This document shows positions 46,291 to 55,680 of a stretch of DNA of 64,000 bases, one piece after another. This DNA is from Mesorhizobium loti (lineage in GTDB: Bacteria; Pseudomonadota; Alphaproteobacteria; Rhizobiales; Rhizobiaceae): NCBI RefSeq assembly GCF_002858745.1, contig NZ_PJRO01000006.1, forward strand, positions 186,001 to 250,000. The letters run 5' to 3'. The notes under the pieces were generated by a model. It searched no databases. It was not told where the DNA came from and worked only from the letters and a program-made list of their open reading frames with translations. Numbering within the stretch: the stretch's first letter is position 1; every line of letters starts with the position of its first letter. Position numbers and translations under genes: made by a program.

Positions 46291-47742
46291 TCACTGCTGC
46301 ACGGCGAAGCAGGAGATGCTCTTCCGCTTCAGCGCGTTGCAGGCCTTCCACGCCGCTTCCTTGGTCTCGAAACCGAAGCGGGCGCGATAATAGGTGGTGC
46401 CATCCTTGTCGAAGGCGACGGTGTAGCCGGAAGCCTTGGCCAGCACGCGGCCAGCCTGTTTGGCGACCTTGTCGAGCTGTGCCTTGGCGTCAGCCTCGCG
46501 CGGCGCCGATGCGATCTGCACTGCCCAGTTGCCGGAAGCACTGGAACTCGTGGAGGTCGAGGCCGTCATCATGCGATCGATCGGGGTCTCCTCGACCGGT
46601 GCATAGGCCTGGACGACCGGAAGTTCAGCCGGGATCGCCACTTCGGCGGCCGACGCCGTAACAGGTGCCGCTGCCGCGATCACCTTCTTGCTCTTGCGGG
46701 ACGGCTTGGCCGGCACAGGCTCTACAACCGCATCCTCGGCCGTGATTTCGTCTGCAACAGCCTCGTCAGCAGAAGCAACGACAGTCTCCGGCTTCTCGTC
46801 CGGCGTCGGCGCATTCTTTTTGGGCAAGAAGACATTGGCGATCGCCGCCACTGCTGTGTCGCTGGACGCCCGTGCCACGAGCGGGCCGGAGCCGCGGGTC
46901 GACGTCTGTGGCATATAGGTCTGGATAAGCGAAGCCATCTGCTTGTCGCGGGAGCCGCCGGAAGAGCCGCCCATTACCACGGCGACCAGCTTGCGGTTGC
47001 CGTCGGCGACCGAAGACACCAGGTTGAAACCCGAAGCGCGGGTGTACCCGGTCTTGATGCCGTCGACACCCTTGATGCGGCCGAGCAGCCGATTGTGACC
47101 ATTGATCTGGCGCTTGCCATAGGCGAAGGACCGCGTGGAGAAATAACCATAATATTGCGGGTAGTGCTCGCGCAGTGCCATGCCGAGAACGGCCATGTCA
47201 TGCGCGGTCGTGAATTGACCCGGATCCGGCAGGCCATTGGCGTTGCGGAACACCGTGCCCCTCATACCCAGCGCACGCGCCTTGGATGTCATCATTCGTG
47301 CGAAGTTCGCTTCGGAGCCGCCGATCATTTCAGCGAGCGCCGTCGAGGAATCATTGGCGGACTTGGTCACCATCGACAGGATCGCGGTTTCGACCGTGAC
47401 GGCGCCGCCTTTGCGCACACCAAGCTTCGTCGGTGGCTCTGCGGCAGCCTTGGCCGAGAAGACGACAGGGGTATTCTTGCTAATCCGTCCGGCAGCGAGC
47501 GCTTCGAAGGTCAGGTAGAGCGTCATCATCTTGGTCAGCGACGCAGGATAGCGACGTGCATTGGCGTCCTTGGAGTAGAGCGTCTTGCCCGTCTTTGCAT
47601 CGACAACGACTGCGGAAGAGGGCGCCGCCATCGACGACGCGACGTCGCTCACTGCGAACGTCAGTGCGAGCGATGCGGCCATGGAAGTTTTGAAAAGAGA
47701 AGAAACTGACTTGGACACGATGCCTGTTAACGCCTGACGCAC
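46291..47742 (-). CDS. D-alanyl-D-alanine carboxypeptidase with C-terminal SPOR domain
   Basis: A 483-residue PBP5/6-like carboxypeptidase. Signal-type N-terminus, SxxK is SLTK in RRYPASLTKMM, SxN is SAN in KSANDSS, KTG is in GIKTGYTRASGF. After a low-complexity Ala/Pro/Glu linker (about residues 285-385) there is a SPOR domain (WAVQIASAPREADAKAQLDK ... YRARFGF) that targets to septal peptidoglycan. The GTG at 47742 follows AAGGAAG. Trims pentapeptides in the periplasm. Divergent from the phasin gene. Confidence 0.94.
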   Translation of the reverse strand: MRQALTGIVSKSVSSLFKTSMAASLALTFAVSDVASSMAAPSSAVVVDAKTGKTLYSKDANARRYPASLTKMMTLYLTFEALAAGRISKNTPVVFSAKAAAEPPTKLGVRKGGAVTVETAILSMVTKSANDSSTALAEMIGGSEANFARMMTSKARALGMRGTVFRNANGLPDPGQFTTAHDMAVLGMALREHYPQYYGYFSTRSFAYGKRQINGHNRLLGRIKGVDGIKTGYTRASGFNLVSSVADGNRKLVAVVMGGSSGGSRDKQMASLIQTYMPQTSTRGSGPLVARASSDTAVAAIANVFLPKKNAPTPDEKPETVVASADEAVADEITAEDAVVEPVPAKPSRKSKKVIAAAAPVTASAAEVAIPAELPVVQAYAPVEETPIDRMMTASTSTSSSASGNWAVQIASAPREADAKAQLDKVAKQAGRVLAKASGYTVAFDKDGTTYYRARFGFETKEAAWKACNALKRKSISCFAVQQ

Positions 47743-47927
47743 TGCTGCTTCCTTTGAATTTTGCTTGCACCCCGGGGAGTCGGCAAAGGTCCGACCCCGC
47801 ATTTGACCAACCTACTTTAACGCTCGTTACCAATCCGTTTATGGTAACCGCCTCGTTCATCATTTCGACGGCAGTTGAGGTGAGCTTTATTCGAATCTTA
47901 GGGGCTGAGGGTGCATTCGCGCGGGAA

Positions 47928-47972
47928 TTGACTTTTTGTGCGTCGCAGCATAAATCTTATGCATCGCACAAA
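47928..47972 (+). promoter_or_regulatory. Phasin promoter with overlapping palindrome
   Basis: TTGACT at 47928-47933 and ATAAAT at 47950-47955 are a plausible -35/-10 pair (spacing 16). Overlapping it is an interrupted palindrome: TTTGTGCG (47935-47942) with CGCACAAA (47965-47972) and GCATAA with TTATGC inside. TGC-rich sites of this kind are bound by PhaR-type repressors at phasin genes in other bacteria. Assignment is inferred. Confidence 0.5.
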
Positions 47973-48001
47973 TTAGCCGATCCGCACGAAAGGAATGCCA
48001 G

Positions 48002-48331
48002 ATGAGCCAGACCTACGAGGATTTCAGCAAATACGGCAAGGAATTCGCCGACACCGGCCTGAAGAGCTTTGCTTCGCTCTCCAAGGGTGTGCAGGCTATT
48101 GCCACCGAAGCGACCGAATACACCAAGAAGAGCTTCGAAAACGGCGCTGCCCATTTCGAGAAACTTTTGTCGGCCAAGTCGCTTGAGACGGCTGTCGAAC
48201 TCCAAGGTGACTACGCCAAGCAGGCCTATGAGGCTTTCGTGGCCGAAGCTACCAAGATCAGCGAACTTTACGCCGATCTCGCCAAGGATGCCTACAAGCC
48301 GTTCGAATCGCTGAACGCCAAGGCGAAGTAA
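48002..48331 (+). CDS. Phasin family protein
   Basis: A 109-residue all-helical protein covering the phasin pattern: SFASLSKGVQAIATEATEYT, KSFENGAAHFEKLLSAKSLE and AYEAFVAEATKISELYADLA. Phasins coat polyhydroxyalkanoate granules. A GAAAGGAATG sits before the ATG. The gene ends with a strong terminator and precedes clpS. Confidence 0.92.
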   Translation: MSQTYEDFSKYGKEFADTGLKSFASLSKGVQAIATEATEYTKKSFENGAAHFEKLLSAKSLETAVELQGDYAKQAYEAFVAEATKISELYADLAKDAYKPFESLNAKAK

Positions 48332-48377
48332 GCGTCATTTTCTGCCAGTTTCGCGGGTATCTGACCCGCCCAACGAG

Positions 48378-48407
48378 CCCGGTTGCGCTTGCGCAGCCGG
48401 GTTTTTT
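48378..48407 (+). terminator. Rho-independent terminator after the phasin gene
   Basis: CCCGGTTGCGC (48378-48388) pairs with GCGCAGCCGGG (48391-48401), one wobble, directly followed by six T residues. Confidence 0.9.
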
Positions 48408-48560
48408 CGTGTCCGCCGGTGCGACGTGTTCACCTTTGCGAAAAACGGTGCTGAATGAGGACCTAGCCATATTGTCAGCTAACCAGAAGGGCTTAAAATC
48501 CTGCATCGATACCCTACATGTCGGGTTCTGATGGGGATTCGATCCAGAAGGCAGGAATAC

Positions 48561-48923
48561 GTGACCACCGGTAAGACTGCCACGAGTGTGGCGCGAATGC
48601 AGAACGGCAGCGACGGTAACGGTACCGGTCGCGGAACAGCCGTCATCACGCGCACGAAAACCAAGACCAAGAAACCCAGCCTCTACCGGGTTCTGATCCT
48701 CAACGACGACTACACCCCGATGGAATTCGTGGTTCATGTGCTGGAGCGTTTTTTCCAGAAGGATCGCGAAGCCGCCACGCGCATCATGCTGCACGTCCAC
48801 AATCACGGCGTGGGCGAGTGCGGGGTCTACACCTACGAAGTGGCCGAGACCAAAGTGTCTCAGGTCATGGATTTCGCCCGACAGAACCAACATCCGCTGC
48901 AATGCGTGATGGAGAAGAAGTGA
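48561..48923 (+). CDS. clpS: ATP-dependent Clp protease adaptor ClpS
   Basis: A 120-residue ClpS, the N-degron adaptor of ClpAP. Core: [20 protein letters not shown] (about residues 41-60), [20 protein letters not shown], the QHPLQC end. The N-terminal tail is flexible and polar. GTG at 48561 is chosen for its AGAAGG site nine bases away; an ATG ten codons earlier at 48531 is a possible alternative. Six bases before clpA. Confidence 0.94.
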   Translation: MTTGKTATSVARMQNGSDGNGTGRGTAVITRTKTKTKKPSLYRVLILNDDYTPMEFVVHVLERFFQKDREAATRIMLHVHNHGVGECGVYTYEVAETKVSQVMDFARQNQHPLQCVMEKK

Positions 48924-48929
48924 GGTAAC

Positions 48930-51419
48930 ATGCCGGCTTTCTCCCAGGGCCTGGAAAAGGCGCTTCATCAGGCGCTGACCTTCGCCAACGAACGTCACCA
49001 TGAATATGCGACGCTCGAACATCTTCTGCTGGCCCTGATCGACGACAATGAGGCGGCTGCGGTGATGCGTGCCTGCAATGTCGATCTGGACGAATTGAAG
49101 CAGACCGTCCTGACCTACATCGACACTGAACTCGACAATCTCGTCACCGGTTATGACGAAGATTCCAAGCCGACGGCGGGTTTCCAGCGCGTGATCCAGC
49201 GTGCGGTGATTCATGTGCAGTCGTCCGGCCGCGAGGAAGTTTCCGGCGCCAACGTGCTTGTCGCCATCTTCGCCGAACGCGAGAGCCACGCCGCCTATTT
49301 CCTGCAGGAACAGCAGATGACCCGCTACGACGCGGTCAACTACATCTCGCATGGGATCGCCAAGCGCCCCGGTTCGTCCGAGAGCCGGGCGCCGCGCGGT
49401 GCCGAGGACGAACAGAGCGGCACCAACGGTGCCGAGCAGCAGGAGGAGAGCGGCAAGAAGAAGCAGCAGGATGCACTGACTGCTTACTGCGTCAATCTCA
49501 ACAACAAGGCAAAAGCCGGGCGCATCGATCCGCTGATCGGTCGGGCGTCCGAAATCAACCGTACCATCCAGGTGCTGTGCCGCCGCTCCAAGAATAATCC
49601 GCTCTACGTCGGCGACCCAGGCGTCGGCAAGACGGCAATCGCCGAGGGTCTTGCCAAGCGAATCGTCGAAGGCGACGTGCCGGAAGTGTTGTCGGATGCC
49701 ACCATCTTCGCGCTCGACATGGGCACGCTGCTGGCTGGCACGCGCTATCGCGGCGATTTCGAGGAGCGTTTGAAGCAGGTCGTCAAGGAGCTCGAGGATT
49801 ATCCGGGCGCCATCCTGTTCATCGACGAGATCCATACTGTGATTGGTGCTGGTGCCACCTCGGGCGGTGCGATGGATGCCTCGAACCTGCTCAAGCCGGC
49901 GTTGTCGTCTGGAGCTATTCGTTGCATTGGCTCAACAACTTACAAGGAGTTCCGCCAATTCTTCGAAAAGGATCGCGCACTCGTTCGTCGTTTCCAGAAG
50001 ATCGATGTAAACGAGCCGACGGTCGAGGACGCCATCGAGATCATGAAGGGCCTGAAGCCTTATTTCGAGGAGTTCCACAAGGTCAAATATACCACCGATG
50101 CGATCAAGGCTTCGGTTGAGCTTTCGGCCCGCTACATCAACGACCGCAAGCTGCCGGACAAGGCGATCGACGTGATCGATGAGAGCGGTGCGTCGCAGAT
50201 GCTGTTGCCGGAAGGCAAACGCAAGAAGACGATCGGCATCAAGGAGATCGAGGCTACCATCGCCACCATGGCACGCATCCCGCCGAAGACGGTTTCCGCA
50301 GACGACGAAAAGGTCCTCGCAGGCCTCGATGTCGAGCTGAAGCGCGTCGTCTATGGCCAGGATACGGCGATCAGCGCGCTGACTTCGGCAATCAAACTGG
50401 CACGTGCCGGTCTACGCGAGCCGGAGAAGCCGATCGGCTCCTACCTGTTCTCGGGCCCGACCGGCGTCGGCAAGACCGAAGTGGCGAAGCAGCTTGCCGC
50501 CTCGCTCGGCGTCGAGCTGCTTCGCTTCGACATGTCGGAATATATGGAACGCCACACCGTCTCGCGTCTGATCGGCGCGCCTCCCGGTTATGTCGGCTTT
50601 GACCAGGGTGGTTTGCTGACCGACGGCGTCGACCAGCATCCGCACTGCGTGCTTCTACTCGACGAGGTGGAAAAGGCGCATCCGGATCTGTTCAACATCC
50701 TGTTGCAGGTGATGGACCACGGAAAGCTGACCGATCACAACGGCAAGCAGATCGATTTCCGCAACGTCATCCTGATCATGACCACGAATGCGGGCGCGGC
50801 GGACGCGCAGCGCGCGGCGATCGGCTTCGGCTCGACCAAGCGCGAAGGCGACGATGTCGAGGCAATCAACCGGCTGTTCACGCCGGAATTCCGCAACCGT
50901 CTTGATGCCATCATCCCGTTCGGTTCGTTGCCGGTCCCAGTGGTGCATCAGGTCGTGCAGAAGTTCGTCATGCAGCTGGAAGCGCAGCTTTCAGAGCGCG
51001 GCGTCACTTTCGACCTGTCGCCGGAAGCGATCGCCTGGCTGGCCGAGAAGGGCTACGACGAGCGCATGGGTGCGCGTCCGCTTGGCCGCGTCATCCAGGA
51101 GCACATCAAGAAGCCGCTGGCGGACGAGGTATTGTTCGGCAAGTTGAAACACGGCGGCACGGTGCGTGTCAGCGTCGAGAAGAAGGAGACAGGCGAAGCC
51201 GGGCTCAAGCTGGAGACTCTGGCCGACGAGACGCCGGTGAAGCCGAAGAAGGAACCGGAAGAGGACGCGCCCAAACCACGCAAGGCCACGGCCAAGAAGG
51301 CGGTCGCCAAGAAGGTCGTCGCTTCCAAGCCCGATCCCAAAGGCAAGGATGGCTCAGACCTCAAGGGCAAGGACGGCGGCAAGCGCAGTCTGGTGCCGCA
51401 ACTGCCGCGCAAGAACTGA
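48930..51419 (+). CDS. clpA: ATP-dependent Clp protease ATP-binding subunit ClpA
   Basis: An 829-residue double-AAA+ unfoldase. N-domain [20 protein letters not shown]; first AAA+ with Walker [10 protein letters not shown] and [11 protein letters not shown]; second with GPTGVGKTE, Walker [13 protein letters not shown], and [20 protein letters not shown]. No ClpB-type middle coiled coil. The C-terminus extends about 60 residues beyond the fold as a Lys/Pro/Asp-rich tail. Works with ClpS and ClpP on N-degron substrates; clpP is not in the window. A terminator follows. Confidence 0.96.
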   Translation: MPAFSQGLEKALHQALTFANERHHEYATLEHLLLALIDDNEAAAVMRACNVDLDELKQTVLTYIDTELDNLVTGYDEDSKPTAGFQRVIQRAVIHVQSSGREEVSGANVLVAIFAERESHAAYFLQEQQMTRYDAVNYISHGIAKRPGSSESRAPRGAEDEQSGTNGAEQQEESGKKKQQDALTAYCVNLNNKAKAGRIDPLIGRASEINRTIQVLCRRSKNNPLYVGDPGVGKTAIAEGLAKRIVEGDVPEVLSDATIFALDMGTLLAGTRYRGDFEERLKQVVKELEDYPGAILFIDEIHTVIGAGATSGGAMDASNLLKPALSSGAIRCIGSTTYKEFRQFFEKDRALVRRFQKIDVNEPTVEDAIEIMKGLKPYFEEFHKVKYTTDAIKASVELSARYINDRKLPDKAIDVIDESGASQMLLPEGKRKKTIGIKEIEATIATMARIPPKTVSADDEKVLAGLDVELKRVVYGQDTAISALTSAIKLARAGLREPEKPIGSYLFSGPTGVGKTEVAKQLAASLGVELLRFDMSEYMERHTVSRLIGAPPGYVGFDQGGLLTDGVDQHPHCVLLLDEVEKAHPDLFNILLQVMDHGKLTDHNGKQIDFRNVILIMTTNAGAADAQRAAIGFGSTKREGDDVEAINRLFTPEFRNRLDAIIPFGSLPVPVVHQVVQKFVMQLEAQLSERGVTFDLSPEAIAWLAEKGYDERMGARPLGRVIQEHIKKPLADEVLFGKLKHGGTVRVSVEKKETGEAGLKLETLADETPVKPKKEPEEDAPKPRKATAKKAVAKKVVASKPDPKGKDGSDLKGKDGGKRSLVPQLPRKN

Positions 51420-51446
51420 CCGGTCGCCACTGGTAACAGCAGATAG

Positions 51447-51473
51447 AAAAGCCCCGGAAACGGGGCTTTTTTT
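51447..51473 (+). terminator. Rho-independent terminator after clpA
   Basis: AAAAGCCCCG (51447-51456) with CGGGGCTTTT (51461-51470), GAAA loop, T-run to 51473. Confidence 0.93.
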
Positions 51474-51483
51474 CATTCGTCAC

Positions 51484-51803
51484 AGGAGGCGAACATTGTA
51501 TGCGGCGCTATACGAAACAATCGCTGGGCACAGCCAGCTTGGCTTGAACGTGGTGGCTGATGTCGGACATCACGCTTCCTATTCCAGGCCGTTGAATATT
51601 CTTCCCGATTGTGCGCGACGCCTGGAAGGCCTTCCCCTCCCGTGCGGCTATGGCAGTCGACGGTGCACGAGCCGGGTATCTACGACCTGGAAGTGGATAC
51701 GTCGGCGCTCACGCCCCTGGAATGCGCGCGCGCTATCCGTGAGTGCCTTGACCGGGAGCCATGCCCTATCAGCGCCTTCGAAAAGATAGTGGAAACGCCA
51801 TAG
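51484..51803 (+). pseudogene. Decayed chloramphenicol phosphotransferase-like kinase
   Basis: Two pieces in different frames resemble the CPT-like P-loop kinase family. Frame of 51481: TLYAALYETIAGHSQLGLNV, then VADVGHHASYSRPLNILPDC to about 51636. Then, in another frame, VHEPGIYDLEVDTSALTPLE and ISAFEKI to the stop at 51803. The N-terminal P-loop part and about 25 residues in the middle are missing; the 5' side abuts the clpA terminator. Not functional. The family call is from the phrase pattern, not from a search. Confidence 0.65.
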
Positions 51804-51808
51804 CTCGA

Positions 51809-52341
51809 CTACCGATCCTCCAGCTTGCGCAGCCGAAAATGCAGGAAGATTGGAGCTACCCGCGTGTCCGCCACGGCGGCACGAAACACGGGTGCAGGAT
51901 CGAGAACTGGAAGAAGCCGCCTGGCTTCAGCACCCGATACGCTTCGGCAAGAGCCATCTCCGGCCTGGCTATATCCATCATCGACATGAAGGCGGTGGTG
52001 AAGTCGAATGCCGCGTCGGTGAAGGGCAGGGCTATTGCACTGGCCTCTTGGTAGCTGATGCCGAGCGGTTCAGAGGCTTCCGTTTCATTTGCATGGCGGA
52101 TGAAGGTCGGTGCGATGTCGACCGCCTGCATGCGGGCGCCCTGCCGCGCGAGCTGGCGTGTATTCTCACCCTCGCCGCAACCGATATCCAGGCCGGACAG
52201 CTCGTGGACCACCGGTAGCAAAGCAAGGAATGCGGGTGTATTCAGCGCGTCGCGATAGACATCGTAGCCGGTTCGTACATGCCGCGTCCACGTTTCAGCG
52301 TTGCCTTCCCAGTATCGCGCGACTTCCTGTTCGTCCATCAT
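51809..52341 (-). pseudogene. Internally deleted class I SAM methyltransferase
   Basis: From ATG at 52341 the N-terminal half of a SAM methyltransferase is intact: LSGLDIGCGEGENTRQLARQ (motif I), AVDIAPTFIRHA, LPFTDAAFDF and LKPGGFFQFSILHPCF. At about 51869-51877 the frame breaks. A stop gives 161 residues, but the shifted frame continues VADTRVAPIFLHFRLRK to 51811, which looks like the normal C-terminal end. So roughly 85 residues were lost in an out-of-frame deletion. The short product could still fold but is unlikely to be active. Confidence 0.65.
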
Positions 52342-52456
52342 CGTATCTCCGCGAAAAAGGGGCGGCTTGTTTATCTGATTTCCTGGATCAATGGAAAGAC
52401 GGCATGCATCTTTTGGCGTGGTCGCATCACATGGCCACCCATGCTATGGCCGAGAC

Positions 52457-53197
52457 ATGTCGATCTCGATCCCCGACACGCAACTGCCCCGTTCGACTTG
52501 GTTCCTGCGTGGCGTTGGCTCGGCTTTTTCCCTTCCTGGTCTGATCCTCGTCAGCTCCTTCGTCGGCTTCGCCGCCTTGGCGAAAGACGCAGGAGTGACG
52601 ATGGCGCAGGCAGCCTTCATGACCGGCGTCGTCTGGGCGCTGCCGTCCATGGTCGTGCTCGTAGGCGCTATCGTATCGGGAGTTGCCCTGCCGGCTGCGC
52701 TGTTTGCTGTGACATTGTCGGCAATACGCCTGATGCCGATGGTGATGGCGCTGGTGCCCGAGATGCGCGCCGACAGAACCCGTCAATGGGTCCTTTATCT
52801 GCTCTCGCATTTCGTGGCTGTGACCTCTTGGGTGCTGGCTATGGAGCACCTGAAGCATATTCCGCGTGGCATGCGCACGACATATTATGCCGGCCTCGGT
52901 GGCACGCTGGTGACAACGAACATCATTGTCGTCACTGCCGTCTATGCGGTGGCAGATGCGCTGCCATCCACCATTTCGGCGGCGTTGCTGATGCTGACGC
53001 CGATGTATTTCCTGACCTCGCTATGGGGTTCAGCGCGCGAGCGAGCAGGCCACATAGCTATGGTTCTCGGCCTCGGTCTGGGGCCAATCTTTCACGTGCT
53101 GTTGCCGCAATTCGACCTGCTGGCCGCTGGACTGATTGGCGGTACGATCGCCTATGGCTGGCACCTGTGGCGCCGGCGCAAGGCCCGCGCGGTATGA
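52457..53197 (+). CDS. azlC: AzlC-type branched-chain amino acid exporter subunit
   Basis: A 246-residue membrane protein of the AzlC family with seven to eight segments. Family residues: PGLILVSSFVGFAALAKDAG, FMTGVVWALPSMVVLV, HFVAVTSWVLA. It pairs with the following small protein, overlapping by four bases, as AzlC-AzlD pairs do. The ATG at 52457 follows the GAGAC; upstream in-frame codons are unlikely. Confidence 0.87.
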   Translation: MSISIPDTQLPRSTWFLRGVGSAFSLPGLILVSSFVGFAALAKDAGVTMAQAAFMTGVVWALPSMVVLVGAIVSGVALPAALFAVTLSAIRLMPMVMALVPEMRADRTRQWVLYLLSHFVAVTSWVLAMEHLKHIPRGMRTTYYAGLGGTLVTTNIIVVTAVYAVADALPSTISAALLMLTPMYFLTSLWGSARERAGHIAMVLGLGLGPIFHVLLPQFDLLAAGLIGGTIAYGWHLWRRRKARAV

Positions 53198-53544
53198 GCT
53201 ATTTTTCCAACGGTGCCTGGTGGTGGCCATACTTGTTCATTCTTGCTGCCGGTTTCGCCGCCACGGATGTCTGGCGTTTCCTTGGCGTCTATCTCGGCGG
53301 CAAGCTTTCCGAAGATTCGGACATCCTGGTGCTGGTTCGCACCATGGCGACGGCGCTAGTCGCTGCCGTCATCGGCAATCTCATCGTCTTTCCGGGTGGC
53401 GCGCTTGCGCACACCTCGCTTGTATTGCGCATCGGCGCTGCCGTCTTGGGCTTCGTCGCCTATTTGTTGTCGGGCAAACGCATGGTCATTGGCATTGTCG
53501 CGGCCGAATTCCTGTTGCTGGCGGGACTCTATCTGGAGTTCTGA
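53194..53544 (+). CDS. AzlD-type small membrane subunit
   Basis: A 116-residue protein with three to four membrane segments (PYLFILAAGFAATDVWRFLG start). The starting ATG at 53194 overlaps the azlC stop. Partner of AzlC in amino acid export. The N-terminal WWWP is unusual but the ATDxWR pattern supports AzlD. Confidence 0.82.
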   Translation: MSYFSNGAWWWPYLFILAAGFAATDVWRFLGVYLGGKLSEDSDILVLVRTMATALVAAVIGNLIVFPGGALAHTSLVLRIGAAVLGFVAYLLSGKRMVIGIVAAEFLLLAGLYLEF

Positions 53545-53555
53545 TCCGCGTCGGC

Positions 53556-53978
53556 TCAGCCGTCTAGAGCTGCCTTGATCTTCTCGGCATCTGCGGCGAG
53601 TACGTCGGGCTTTTCCATCTCACCACTGTGTGGCTTCAGCGAGATGCCATCGAAGCGCGGGATGACGTGCACATGAAGGTGATAGACCGTCTGGCCCGAG
53701 GCTGGTTCGTTGAACTGCAAGATGGTGACGCCGTCGGCGGCAAAAGCCTTCTTCACGGCCTGCGCCACCTTCTGGGTAACGGTGAAAAGCGGAGCGAGCG
53801 TCGCCGGATCGGCGTCGAGCAGATTGCGCGATGGTGCACGCGGGACGACCAGGGTGTGGCCCTTGCCCTGCGGCATGACATCCATGAAAGCGATCACGGC
53901 ATCATCCTCATAGACACGATGTGAAGGGATCTCACCACGCAGCAACCGGGCGAAGATGTTGGTATCGTCATAGCTCAT
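53556..53978 (-). CDS. HIT family nucleotide hydrolase
   Basis: A 140-residue Hint-like protein. The HIT motif HLHVHVIPR is at about residues 99-107, and NIFARLLRGEIPSHRVYEDD opens the fold. Hydrolyses nucleoside phosphoramidates. Convergent with azlD and divergent from the SMR pump. Confidence 0.94.
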   Translation of the reverse strand: MSYDDTNIFARLLRGEIPSHRVYEDDAVIAFMDVMPQGKGHTLVVPRAPSRNLLDADPATLAPLFTVTQKVAQAVKKAFAADGVTILQFNEPASGQTVYHLHVHVIPRFDGISLKPHSGEMEKPDVLAADAEKIKAALDG

Positions 53979-54053
53979 GATGTGCCTCTCGTGCTGTCTG
54001 GCAGGCTAGGGTATTCATCGCGCAGGTTGCACGAAATTAGGCGCCGGAAAAGC

Positions 54054-54389
54054 ATGTTGCAGAACTATCTCTTTCTTGTCGTTGCGATCCTGTTCGAAGT
54101 GGTCGCCACCACGGCGCTCAAGGAAACGCAGGGATTTACGAAGCTCGGGCCGTCGCTCGTCTCGGTGATCGGCTATGCGCTCGCCTTCTATTTCCTGTCA
54201 CTGCCGCTGCGCACGATGCCGGTTGGGATCGTCTATGCGCTGTGGTGCGCCGCCGGCATCGCGTTGATCACCGCCGTAGGCTGGATCTGGTTCCGCCAGA
54301 CGCTCGATGCACCGGCACTCGTCGGCATGGGGCTGATCGTTGCAGGCGTCGTGGTGATCAACCTGTTTTCCAAGACCGTGGTTCACTAG
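54054..54389 (+). CDS. Small multidrug resistance (SMR) efflux protein
   Basis: A 111-residue four-helix SMR protein. Glu15 in VVAILFEVVATTALK equals the essential Glu14 of EmrE. Central PVGIVYALWCAAGIALI fits the signature. Functions as a dimer exporting cationic drugs or guanidinium by proton exchange. Start at 54054; the upstream in-frame extension is unlikely. Confidence 0.94.
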   Translation: MLQNYLFLVVAILFEVVATTALKETQGFTKLGPSLVSVIGYALAFYFLSLPLRTMPVGIVYALWCAAGIALITAVGWIWFRQTLDAPALVGMGLIVAGVVVINLFSKTVVH

Positions 54390-54424
54390 CGCATCGGCCG
54401 AAGGCGCGGCGCTCGAAGGCGCAT

Positions 54425-55639
54425 TCAGTCGACCAAAGATTCGCCTTTGCGGAAAGGCGTGTGGTCGGTGAGATAGTCGCTCATCGATGCCACTTCCCGG
54501 CGCTCGCGCACGAGATAGTCGGCGACGGCGCGCCTGAGCCCCGGGTGAGCGATGTAGTGTGCGGAATGCACCACGACCGGCCGATAACCGCGTGCCAGCT
54601 TGTGTTCGCCTTGCGCGCCAGCTTCGACCACTTTGAGCTTGTTCTCAATCGCGAAATCAATGGCCTGGTGGTAGCAGACCTCGAAATGCAGGAATGGATG
54701 GTCTTCGATGCAACCCCAGTTGCGGCCGTAAAGCGTGTCGGAACCGATGAAGTTGATGGCGCCGGCAATGTAGCGTCCGTTGCGCCTGGCCATGACGAGC
54801 AGAATGTCATCGGCCATGCGTTCGCCAATCAATGAGAAGAAGCGACGGTTGAGGTAGGGCCGGCCCCATTTGCGCCCACCGGTGTCCATGTAGAAGGTGA
54901 AGAAATCGTCCCAGACCCGTTCCGTGATAGCCTTGCCTCTCAGCCGCTCGATGGTGATGCCTGGAGCCAGCGCTTCGCGACGTTCCTTCTTCAGGGCCTT
55001 GCGCTTGCGGGATGCCAGCGTTGCCAGGAAATCGTCATAGGAGCCATAGGCTTCGTTGAAGAAATGAAACTGCTGGTCGGTCCGATGCAGAAACCCTGCT
55101 GCCTCAAGCGTGGCAATGTCGCCTTCGTCCGCGAAGGTGACGTGCGACGACGAGACGCCGAGCCGTTCGGTGACGAGTTTCAGCCCCGCAGCCAATCCGG
55201 CTTTCACGGTATCGGCATCTTCGCCGTTTGAGACGAGCAGCCGAGGCCCGGTGGCCGGCGTGAATGGTACCGAACACTGCAGCTTGGGATAATAGCTGCC
55301 GCCGGCACGCTCGAAGGCGTCGGCCCAGCCGTGGTCGAAGACATATTCGCCTTGGCTGTGTGATTTCACGTAGCAGGGCACCGCACCGAGCAGCCTGCCG
55401 CCGGAGGCTTCCAGCCTGAGATGATGGCCCTGCCAGCCTGTGCGCGAAACGGCGCAGTTGGACTCTTCCAGAGAGCTGAGAAAATCATATGAGATGAATG
55501 GGTTATAGCCAGGTTTCGATGTTCTCGTCGCGCCGGCGAAGCCATCCCATTCCTCACGGGTGAAGGCATTGATGCCGGCGGCTATGCGCACGGCATAGCC
55601 TGCCTCGTCGGGTTCCTTCACGTCGTCGCTCTGGTCCAT
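54425..55639 (-). CDS. GNAT/FemAB-like acyltransferase (DUF482)
   Basis: A 404-residue soluble protein. N-terminal AGINAFTREEWDGFAG, PFISYDFLSSLEES, then two GNAT-like units; conserved SYYPKLQCSVPFTPATGPRL, RKRKALKKERREA, GRPYLNRRFFSLIGERMADD and HFEVCYHQAIDFAIENKLKV. This is the PF04339-type pattern related to peptidoglycan FemAB transferases. Substrate unknown. Leads the GDPD/RidA genes in distance only, 41 bases after GDPD. Confidence 0.9.
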   Translation of the reverse strand: MDQSDDVKEPDEAGYAVRIAAGINAFTREEWDGFAGATRTSKPGYNPFISYDFLSSLEESNCAVSRTGWQGHHLRLEASGGRLLGAVPCYVKSHSQGEYVFDHGWADAFERAGGSYYPKLQCSVPFTPATGPRLLVSNGEDADTVKAGLAAGLKLVTERLGVSSSHVTFADEGDIATLEAAGFLHRTDQQFHFFNEAYGSYDDFLATLASRKRKALKKERREALAPGITIERLRGKAITERVWDDFFTFYMDTGGRKWGRPYLNRRFFSLIGERMADDILLVMARRNGRYIAGAINFIGSDTLYGRNWGCIEDHPFLHFEVCYHQAIDFAIENKLKVVEAGAQGEHKLARGYRPVVVHSAHYIAHPGLRRAVADYLVRERREVASMSDYLTDHTPFRKGESLVD

Positions 55640-55680
55640 GGCGTGTTATCTATGGTCCATCGGAGCGCGTACAAGATGGG

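Noticed and set aside
48258..49835. 525-codon minus-strand frame
   Set aside because: Antisense to clpS and clpA; high-GC shadow.
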